NCBI GenBank assembly: GCA_029465975.1 | Contig: CM055728.1 | Coordinates: forward strand, 28,655,052 to 28,719,051 | From: Dallia pectoralis | Taxonomy: Eukaryota; Chordata; Actinopteri; Esociformes; Umbridae | Reading direction: 5' to 3' | DNA length: 64,000 bases | Part shown: positions 24,880 to 35,200 of the stretch, piece after piece | How the letters are laid out: each line of letters opens with the position of its first letter | How positions within the stretch are numbered: the first letter of the stretch is position 1 | Position numbers and translations under genes: made by a program | Notes under the pieces: model-generated | Databases searched by the model: none | What the model was told of the DNA's origin: nothing | The model's input: only the letters and a program-made list of their open reading frames with translations

Positions 24880-25765
24880 TGTCTGTTAACAGGACCACAT
24901 GATGCCGGTCAAGTATAATGTCTGTTAACAGGACCACATGACGCCAGTCTAGTATAGTGTCTGTTAACAGGACCACATGATGCCAGTCTAGTATAGTGTC
25001 TGTTAACAGGACCACATGATGCCAGTCTAGTATAATGTCTGTTAACAGGACCACATGATGCCAGTCTAGTATAATGTCTGTTAACAGGACCACATGATGC
25101 CAGTCTAGTATAGTGTCTGTTAACAGGACCACGTGATGCCAGTCTAGTATAATGTCTGTTAACAGGACCACGTGATGCCAGTCTAGTATAATGTCTGTTA
25201 ACAGGACCACGTGATGCCAGTCTAGTATAGTGTCTGTTAACAGGACCACGTGATGCCAGTCTAGTATAATGTCTGTTAACAGGACCACGTGATGCCAGTC
25301 TAGTATAGTGTCTGTTAACAGGACCACGTGATGCCAGTCTAGTATAATGTCTGTTAACAGGACCACATGATGCCAGTCTAGTATAGTGTCTGTTAACAGG
25401 ACCACGTGATGCCAGTCTAGTATAATGTCTGTTAACAGGACCACGTGATGCCAGTCTAGTATAATGTCTGTTAACAGGACCACATGATGCCAGTCTAGTA
25501 TAGTGTCTGTTAACAGGACCACGTGATGCCAGTCTAGTATAATGTCTGTTAACAGGACCACGTGATGCCAGTCTAGTATAGTGTCTGTTAACAGGACCAC
25601 ATGATGCCAGTCTAGTATAATGTCTGTTAACAGGACCACGTGATGCCAGTCTAGTATAATGTCTGTTAACAGGACCACATGATGCCAGTCTAGTATAATG
25701 TCTGTTAACAAAACCACATGATGCCAGTCTAGTATAGTGTCTGTTAACAGGACCACCTGATGCCA
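24880..25765. repeat. 39-bp minisatellite with E-box variants, about 23 copies
   Basis: The unit is GTCTGTTAACAGGACCACRT + GATGCCAGTCTAGTATART. Two positions vary together across copies: CACGTG versus CACATG, and AATG versus AGTG. About half of the units carry CACGTG. Every unit contains GTTAAC. Because 39 is 13 codons, minus-strand frames of over 300 codons stay open; they are artefacts. Confidence 0.95.
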
Positions 25766-25933
25766 TTTGGGACCCATACCGTGACTGTCTCCATAGGACA
25801 GAATACCAAAATGTCATCATACTCCAGATCTAGTGCACTACTTTGTACCAAAAACCTAGACAAGCCGTAGTGTGCCAAATAAGGAGCTGCTGGGAGACAA
25901 ACAAACTCATAACCCATTATGTGTGATATACAA

Positions 25934-26855
25934 AACATTATGACCACTCACAGGTGAAGCAAATAACATTGATCATCTCGCTAATAAGGGCGCATGTCAA
26001 GGTATGAGTAGATTGATGGTAAGCGAACAATTAGTTCTCGAAGTCAACATGTTGAATGCAGGGGAGATGGGCTGAAGAAAAAACCTGAGTAACATTGACA
26101 AGGGCCACATTTTTATGGCCAGACGACTGGGTCAGAGTATCTCTTTAACAGCAAGGCGTCCGGGGTGCTCCCTGTCAGCAGTGGTGAGAATGGTTTTGGG
26201 CGCCCAAGGCGTATTGATGGCACCATGATGAGCTGTGGGAAGACCACAAGCCGGTGAAAAGTGTAGGATGCTCTGGGAAACGTTCTGCTAGGAAGCTAAT
26301 TACAGGACTTAAAGGATCTGCTGCTAATGTCTTGGTGCCAGAGACCACAGGACACCTTCAGGGATCTGCTGCTAATGTCTTATAGAGCCAGAGACCACAG
26401 GACACCTTCAGGGATCTGCTGCTAATGTCTTATAGAGACAGAGACCACAGGACACCTTCAGGGATCTGCTGCTAATGTCTTATAGAGCCAGAGACCACAG
26501 GACACCTTCAGGGATCTGCTGCTAATGTCTTATAGAGACAGAGACCACAGGACACCTTCAGGGATCTGCTGCTAATGTCTTATAGAGCCAGAGACCACAG
26601 GACACCTTCAGGGATCTGCTGCTAATGTCTTATAGAGACAGAGACCACAGGACACCTTCAGGGATCTGCTGCTAATGTCTTATAGAGACAGAGACCACAG
26701 GACACCTTCAGGGATCTGCTGCTAATGTCTTGGTGCCAGAGGCCACAGGACACCTTCAGGGATCTGCTGCTAATGTCTTGTTGCCAGATACCACAGGACA
26801 CCTTCAGGGGTCTGGTAGAGGCAACCGCATATTTGGTAGGTGGTCATAATGTTTT
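25934..26855. mobile_element. Tc1/mariner-like inverted-repeat transposon with an internal minisatellite
   Basis: The left end ACATTATGACCAC (from 25934) and right end GTGGTCATAATGT (to about 26855) are inverted repeats, each flanked by TA-containing sequence. The interior (GTCAGCAGTGGTGAGAATGG, GGGCGCCCAAGGC) and the segment GATCTGCTGCTAATGTCTTG match my memory of a common fish interspersed repeat. No intact transposase frame is present. The class (TA-target DNA transposon) is inferred. Confidence 0.55.
26310..26815. repeat. 50-bp minisatellite, about 10 copies, inside the transposon
   Basis: The unit is GACACCTTCAGGGATCTGCT + GCTAATGTCTTATAGAGACA + GAGACCACAG. The outermost copies have TTGGTGCCAG, the ancestral-looking form; internal copies have TTATAGAGACA or TTATAGAGCCA, largely alternating as 100-bp dimers. 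Confidence 0.93.
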
Positions 26856-27662
26856 TACGTATTATCACAACAAACAAAATATCTAACATTTGATGTCACT
26901 AAAAGAGAACATGTAATCAGGACAAACTGAGGTTTACGCCAAAAACTATAGAAGAAAGACATTATTAACAAAAAACCTGCATATTTTAGTGCATTTAGAT
27001 ATGCTCTTGCGTTTTTTATAACCTAGACCTTTCTGCTGTTTTACACACCACAAATGATAACACATTTACTAAAGAGACGAGGGATGAAGTTACACACAAA
27101 TACAAAAGTAGACTATCCTCTAGGTTTTGTTGTTTCCTTAAATCGAAATGTCTAAAACTGCCTCAATGGAAATCCCTGTAAGAATTAAAACTATTCCAAA
27201 TCAGCCACAGGATTTCCAAAAAAAAATAATAATATTATAACTCTGTCACAGGAGTTCTGAAAAAATTAACATTTTCTAAATCTGCCAGAGGAGTTCTTAA
27301 AGAATCCCCCTCAAGGTTCCATTCCAATCCTTGCGTGAAGGTGACGTTCACAAGGATCCACAAGGTGGCAGTCTATGAATCACAACAGAATGTTACTGTG
27401 GTGACTACGGTGGAGACATTTGACTGATCATTTTGAAAAACATATCATCCTCAGCTTGGAAAATAAGTCGAGCTCTATATCGGCCTGAATGTCTTTTAAG
27501 ACCCAAATTTAGATAATTTTAGATTTTCCTTTTATGTGACCGAATAATTCTTGAAGCACCAAAATACTATTTAAGGCAAAATGGTTTGGTTAATAATGTG
27601 TGTGTTTAAGATATAGTGTGTGCTACGCATAGATAGTATGTCCGAGTGAGACAATGGGTGAA
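26856..27662. other. Intergenic DNA between dip2b and atf7
   Basis: AT-rich unique sequence, no gene or RNA recognised. Confidence 0.4.
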
Positions 27663-27668
27663 TTTATT
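27663..27668 (-). terminator. atf7: Candidate poly(A) signal for atf7
   Basis: TTTATT on the plus strand gives AATAAA on the minus strand, about 2.16 kb past the atf7 stop. I saw no clear AATAAA nearer, but noncanonical signals cannot be excluded, so the 3' UTR end is uncertain. Confidence 0.3.
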
Positions 27669-29825
27669 CTCTTAAACAAAACGGTTGAGATGCAATGTCT
27701 ACACAGCGTTTCAATTGGACAAATTCCATATTTGTTCCATCTGACAAAACGTTTCACAACTAGTACAATTGAAACGCTGTACTAGTGCATAGTACGTTTT
27801 GGCTGAATAAGCTAACTGTCAGGTGGGGTGTTTGTTCACATTTTTGTCCATGACGTTCGTGAAGACATATATGCTAAAAGGTAACATGGCTTTGTCTCAG
27901 ATAGGGTTATTTACAAAGTGCAGTCAGGGTCATGTTCATTAAGGCAGTCTGCTGAAAACGTTATATAAAGTCTTGCAACAGCAAACAAAAATGAGAGTAT
28001 CCAACTTGACTAACCCAGGTAACCCAGGATTGCCCAACCGTTCTGTTAGTTACCTCTCCAACATGAATCGAGTACATTCGATTCTAACAATTACAATACG
28101 GAGAGCTGAAATCAGGTTCGTCCCAACTGATCAGGAGGGTGGATCTCCGGGCACTGGGACGGGCAGCCCCGAGGTAAACCCTTGTCCTATGAATCTGATT
28201 CCACATGTTGCCTAATGAATACAACCCAGCAGACTAAACAGCAGCACAACACACTTCAGAAAGCAGCAAGAATGAACCACGAGAGTACGACCAGAGGTAA
28301 AGGAAAAGAAAGAAGAAGAGATAGAGGAAGAAAAATCCCAGTTAGAAACCTCTTCAGAGCTCTGTGTCCCTAGAACAAACAAAGCAGGAGAGCATCTGAT
28401 GCAGTTCAATCTGGAAGCCCAGTCTGAAAGCTCAGTCACACAAAAGAGCAACATGAACTGGCTCCGTTCAGGGACAGACTGTGGGGAGTCCTGTAGACGA
28501 CTATTTCTTGCAAAGATTTCATGACAGATATACATAAAATTAATAATACAAGTAGGATTGGGATATAGAAGTGGTTATGCACAGAGATGGTGGCTTGGAC
28601 TTAGAAACAGTACAAAGCGGAGGTGAAGACCTTTTGGAAAATACATTCTCTAAAAAAACACATATCACATATAAATGACTTGTGTACAGTAAATTGATTA
28701 TTTCTTTAGCTTTCAGTCTCTCATACAAATTCAGTGAGAACCAAAGAGAATATGGTTCACTTTGGACCAAGCAGAAAAAAATACTGTAGACATATCTGAC
28801 ATAGCCGAAAAGCTGCATGAGAACACGATATAGACAGTAATATAGAAGTCACATGCTACCAAACCAGACGCATCAGACCAGAAGTCAACAAACTTCTATA
28901 ATTCTGGTACACAAAAACAGACCTTATAAACTATATCCGACAGAGCTAAAAATTAGGTCAAGTTTTACAGAATGACCCGAGACAGATCCTCAAACAAAAC
29001 CGCTAACAAACACGGCTATTGTGAGCGTCTTGAGAAGTGGGATATAAAAATCTATTGCATCTTTGGAGATCACATTTCAATCACTGAAACTCATCTGTTG
29101 TGTGTGTGTGTGTGTGAACAAAATGTGTCGACATGTAGATCTGTGCAAAGCCAAAAACCCCTGTTACAAGAGGCTGAACCCTGCAGTGTTCAAGACTAAC
29201 CGTCCCGATTGAACACATATGCGAATCGTTACCCCGTTAACGTAGAGGTGACATCTCGTTGTTTGTGCACATCTCGTTGTTTGTGCACATCTCGTTGTTT
29301 GTGCTAGTGTGATGTTCCTCAGAGAATGCATATGTGTCCGAGAGCAATCTACAACGACCGTGAGGACACTCACTAGATGCTATACAGTCCGACCGTCTGT
29401 CGATGTTCTTTGGGACTTCTGGGTTGTGTGATGACTGGGGGGAGGAGTGGGGGAGATGAGCGGTGTGGAGTCCAGCCCCTAAATATAGTTTGTGGCCCTA
29501 GTGAACAGAAAAGGAAGCTCTATCTCGCTAATCAGCCCGGTCCGTTCCCTGAGGGCTGTGACTGCCGAGCTCCAGCACGGTTCTGAACCGGAAACAAAAT
29601 GGCCACCACGGCAGCAAGAGGAGAAGGAGGAGGGTTGTCTCATTTTGAGTGCCCCCTCCTCGTCGTCCTCCGCTCACCTGAGAATGAACGGTGGTGCTTT
29701 TACTAGGATGGGGAGTGTTTTGGGGTCCTCCTCTCCCCCAACCCAGGGGTGGGGTCCGATTGTGTGTGTGTGTGTGTGTGTGTGCGCGTGTGCCCTACAG
29801 AGTGCCGGCCCCTGTGAAATGCTCA
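27669..29825 (-). other. atf7: Probable atf7 3' UTR
   Basis: Sequence between the atf7 stop and the first plausible AATAAA. It holds a 15-bp inverted repeat at 27703-27780, short GT runs near 29102 and 29762-29793, and a triple 19-bp repeat (GTTTGTGCACATCTC type) at about 29258-29303. Without transcript data its extent is inferred. Confidence 0.4.
27703..27780. repeat. 15-bp perfect inverted repeat
   Basis: ACAGCGTTTCAATTG at 27703-27717 pairs exactly with CAATTGAAACGCTGT at 27766-27780, with a 48-nt spacer. It could be a hairpin in the atf7 3' UTR or a small MITE remnant. Confidence 0.85.
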
Positions 29826-30100
29826 TCATCTGTCGGAGTGGTGCGAATGTGTGGCCATGATGATGTGGGAAGAAGGTCCGTCTCGTCCTCCATCCCTCTC
29901 CACTCTCCTGTGCTGGCTCTGGTGCAGCTGGTGTTGACCCATCTCAGCCAGCACTGACATGGCCATGGCCTCGGCCGCCGCCCGGGAGCTCATGCCGTTG
30001 GAGCCCGAGGAAGGAGACAAGCTGGGCAGGGAGCTGTGCTGGATGACTGCAGCCGGGGAGCCCACGGGATCGGACATGTCTTTCATAGTACTGCCGTCTC
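29826..30100 (-). CDS. atf7: atf7 coding exon 11, C-terminus (residues 423-513)
   Basis: Encodes GDGSTMKDMSDPVGSP, then AAVIQHSSL and a C-terminal SSHIIMATHSHHSDR, like the ATF7 end (AVIQHSS ... HVIM). Acceptor CCTACAG|GAGACGG. The same acceptor context is repeated throughout the intron upstream. Confidence 0.92.
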
Positions 30101-31071
30101 CTGTAGGACAGATAGATGTTACATGTCTTTTATAGTACTGCCGTCTCCTGTAGGACAGATAGATGTTACATGTCTTTTATAGTACTGCCGTCTCCTGTAG
30201 GACAGATAGATGTTACATGTCTTTTATAGTACTGCCGTCTCCTGTAGGACAGATAGATGTTACATGTCTTTTATAGTACTGCCGTCTCCTGTAGGACAGA
30301 TAGATGTTACATGTCTTTTATAGTACTGCCGTCTCCTGTAGGACAGATAGATGTTACATGTCTTTTATAGTACTGCCGTCTCCTGTAGGACAGATAGATG
30401 TTACATGTCTTTCATAGTACTGCCGTATCCTGTAGGACAGATAGATGTTACATGTCTTTCATAGTACTGCCGTCTCCTGTAGAACAGATAGATGTTGCAT
30501 GTATTTTGTAGTACTGCCATCTCCTGTAGGAAAGATAGATGTTACATGTCTTTCATAGTACTGCCGTTTCCTGTAGGACAGATAGATGTTGCATGTATTT
30601 TGTAGTACTGCCATCTCCTGTAGGACAGATAGACGTTACATGTCTTTCATAGTACTGCAGTCTCCTGTAGGACAGATAGATGTTACATGTCTTTCATAGT
30701 ACTGCCGTCTCCTGTAGAACAGATAGATGTTGCATGTCTTTCATAGTACTGCTGTCTCCTGTAGGACAGATAGATGTTACATGTCTTTCATAGTACTGCC
30801 CTCTCCAGTAGGGCAGATAGCTGTTACATGTCTTCCCAGCAGGCTGTTACCTATGTAGGCTGTCTTCTTCTGTTGAGCGGTGACAGGGCAGTTCTTGTGA
30901 GCCAGCAACAGCTGTTTGAGGTGGGCCACCTCATTCCTCAAGAGAGAAACCTCATTCTGAAGAGACAGAACGACAAGCAGAGAATTATATTATATTTATA
31001 ACAGCTATTCGTTTTAACGATTGATTCTTAGACTACGCTTCAAACGCGCAATTTTTTTCAAAACTTGTGGA

Positions 31072-31106
<35 letters not shown>

Positions 31107-31902
31107 GCTAGAGAGACGTTCATGGAGGTGAGCTCCTCTGCCTTCTTCTCCAGGGAGTTGACCCAGACTTTGCGTTTCTGACGGCAGCGTGACGCAGCCG
31201 CCCGGTTTCTCTCCAGGAAACGTTGTCTTCTGTCGTCTGGGTCGTCCTCCGTGGCTCGTCGCCGTCGGCCACCAGTGGGCTGGGCTGGAGACACCTGGGG
31301 GCGGAGCCACAACACAATGTCTCAAACAAGACTGATATAGAATCTGCTTTATTGTTTACAGTTACAGTGAATGCCTGTCTATTAAAGTCTGTGAAAAATG
31401 AGCCAGGAAGTCTTATTGAGTATCTCTTCTGGGGATATTGGCCACCGGTGGTAAATGTGGTGCTGTTGAGTCAAAAACCATGCCTGTCACAGAATTGTTT
31501 AATATATCATGCATGTTTTAATATGTGCCCCATGTAACTGAACCTGCTCTCAAACATGGAATTTCATGACAAACTGAGGTTTTGATTCTACTTATAGACC
31601 ACGCACATTCAACAAGATATTACACAAACATGTGGGTGTGTGTGAGTGTGTGTGTGTGTGTGTGTGCGTGTGCGTACAGGTCTCCAGGTCCCCCACCTGT
31701 GGCTGTGCGGGGGAGGGGGCATCGGGGTGCTGCACCAGCAGCTGACTCTGTTCCATCCTCTGAGGGTGCATGGGACTACCAGCCACACCCCCCATCTGAC
31801 CTCCTGAACTCTGGTGGGCCAACACTGCCTTCAGTCTCTACAGGAGGAAGAGTAACACACACAATCACCCCTAGTGGAATCATCTCTTCAAAACACACAC
31901 AT

Positions 31903-31937
<35 letters not shown>

Positions 31938-32178
31938 ATAATAACCAAATGTGATGGTTTCCAGGATTCACAATGTTTCTGAAAAGCTACCAATGTGTGA
32001 TCTCTGAACTGACAAGCGGGTGGAGGTATGGGGGGGCAGATGGTGAGAGAGAAATCACAAGAAGAAGAACGCGTGTGACAGAAATAGAAAAACGAGAGAG
32101 GGAGGGAGATGTCACCCTCTTGACCTCAGAGTGTTTCGTGTACCGGGAAAGAGAGAAGGACACTGGGACAAAAAGAGA

Positions 32179-32216
<38 letters not shown>

Positions 32217-35200
32217 AAGAGAGAGGGAGAGAGGGAGAGAGAGAGAGAGTGAGAGTGAGAGTGAGAGAGAGGGAGAAGCAAGTCAAAGAGAGCTTTCACA
32301 ATCTTGACCTCTGAGTGTTTTGTGTACCGGGAAAGAGGGTAGGACACTGGGACAAAAAGAGACAAGGAGAGAGACGAAGAGAGAGACGAAGAGAGAGACA
32401 AAGAGAGAGACGAAGAGAGAGACGAAAAGAGAGACGAAGAGAGAGACGAAGAGAGAGACGAAGAGAGAGACGAAGAGAGAGACGAAGAGAGAGACGAAGA
32501 GAGAGACGAAGAGAGAGACGAAGAGAGAGACGAAGAGAGAGACGAAGAGAGAGAGAAAAACAGGAGGGAAGACGAGAGGGAGGGATTCAGATTCTCACCA
32601 TCTTGGCCTCTAAGTGAGTGCTGTACCCAGAGGGGGAGTTGGAGCCACTGCCGCCACCTCCCAAAGGAGGACCGGGGATGCCAGGAATGTTGGGTACCAT
32701 GTGCATGGGCCGAGCCAGCTGGAGACAGAACACACACACACACTTTAATGACCCAGGTCAGGGTTCATGTTAGCACAGTGTGTAAGTGTTCACAAGTTCT
32801 CAAAGTGCTTCGTTTAAGCTCCCATATGAGTCAATACACATTATAGCCAACTAGCACTAACACACAATACAATTATTTAAAAAGGTAACAGGATCGTCAA
32901 ACTGGAATCGGACGAACAGATGTGCTCTCTCGTGCCAGGCGGCTTACTTCTGCTATCTTTGAATGTAATGTCTGGCTATGTCAGAGTAACCCAGATGGTA
33001 ATACGCGCTCAGTGAAAGGTCAACTTCCACCACGTCAACGGGAATATCAGCTGCCAACAACTGGTGTTCCGGAGCAGACAAGGGCAGGCAGGTGAAAGGC
33101 CAGAGCATACCGATATGACGGATGGGATCTGGACAGGACCAGGGAGCAGACCGTTAGGGAGATGCATCATCATGGGGTAATGGCCAGTAGGGGAGCTGAG
33201 GAGGAGAGAGAGAGAGAGAGAGGCACACGGTTACTTGGAGAATGCCACTCTATTGATCTGTCTGACACCCTGTCCGCGTCGCCCACATCTTGTCTGATTC
33301 TTTTCACTCCCAAGATATCCTAACTAATCCCAACTAAAGGCCTATCTTTCCGAGACCAGTAAATGGGTTAACGTTTAACATAAAACAACCATCTTGGACC
33401 GGAGCTGCAGACCCCATGGATAAAATTCCCGGGTCCAGATCCGGAAGAGGGCTGGTCACTCACCCCAGCAGGGTGCGGTTGGAGGGCGGGGTGGGTGTGA
33501 TGACGGAGGTGGGTGAGGGCATGGTTGGCTGCAGGCCGTCGAAGCCTATGTGTAGGGGCAGAGAGCCCGGGCGGGGCCTGGCAGGGAGGGGGCCTGGCCT
33601 CATGATGATGGGGGTGTGGGCGGTACTCAGGGCCGGCCTCGGGGAGGTGTCCTGGGAGACGGGAGGCAAAAGAGTCGGTGAGAGGCAGGAGAGTCAGGGG
33701 AAGCAGGAGATGCAGGACAAGCAGGAGAGGCAGGAGAGGCAGCGTCACATCCATAATAACCAATGACAGTTTAATAGCACCCCTGGTTGTCTCTGCATAG
33801 CACGCACGCGGTTGGAGGAACGCCATTGGTATGGATACTCCACTTGGAGAACACACCAATTCACTGGGACACACCAATTCACTTTGAGGACACACCAATC
33901 CACTGGGACCCACCAATCCACTGGGACCCACCAATCCACTGGGACCCACCAATCCGCTGGGACCCACCAATCCGCTGGGACCCACCAATCCGCTGGGACC
34001 CACCAATCCGCTGGGACCCACCAATCCGCTGGGACCCACCAATCCGCTGGGACACACCAATCCGCTGGGACACACCAATCCGCTGGGACCCACCAATCCG
34101 CTGGGACCCACCAATCCGCTGGGACCCACCAATCCGCTGGGACCCACCAATCCGCTGGGACCCACCAATCCACTGGGACCCACCAATCCACTGGGACACA
34201 CCAATCCACTGGGACACACCAATCCACTGGGACACACCAATCCACTGGGACACACCAATCCACTGGGACCCACCAATCCACTGGGACCCACCAATCCACT
34301 GGGACCCACCAATCCACTGGGACCCACCAATCCACTGGGACCCACCAATCCACTGGGACCCACCAATCCACTGGGACCCACCAATCCACTGGGACCCACC
34401 AATCCACTGGGACCCACCAATCCACTGGGACCCACCAATCCACTTTGAGGACACACCAATCCACTGGGACCCACCAATCCACTGGGACACACCAATCCAC
34501 TGGGACCCACCAATCCACTGGGACCCACCAATCCACTGGGACCCACCAATCCACTGGGACCCACCAATCCACTGGGACCCACCAATCCACTGGGACCCAC
34601 CAATCCACTGGGACACACCAATCCACTGGGACACACCAATCCACTGGGACCCACCAATCCACTGGGACCCACCAATCCACTGGGACACACCAATCCACTG
34701 GGACACACCAATCCACTGGGACACACCAATCCACTGGGACACACCAATCCACTGGGACACACCAATCCACTGGGACACACCAATCCACTGGGACCCACCA
34801 ATCCACTGGGACACACCAATCCACTGGGACACACCAATCCACTGGGACACACCAATCCACTGGGACCCACCAATCCACTGGGACCCACCAATCCACTGGG
34901 ACCCACCAATCCACTGGGACCCACCAATCCACTGGGACCCACCAATCCACTGGGACCCACCAATCCACTGGGACACACCAATCCACTGGGACACACCAAT
35001 CCACTGGGACCACCAATCCACTGGGACCCACCAATCCACTGGGACACACCAATTCACTGGGACACACCAATTCACTGGGACCCACCAATCCACTGGGACC
35101 CACCAATCCACTGGGACCCACCAATCCACTGGGACCCACCAATCCACTGGGACCCACCAATTCACTGGGACACACCAATCCACTGGGACACACCAATCCA

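Noticed and set aside
24767..25820. 300-codon minus-strand frames
   Set aside because: A 39-bp tandem repeat without stops, read in two frames; no protein family.
29691..29957. Plus-strand frames over the end of atf7
   Set aside because: Antisense of the ATF7 terminal exon plus a (TG)n run.
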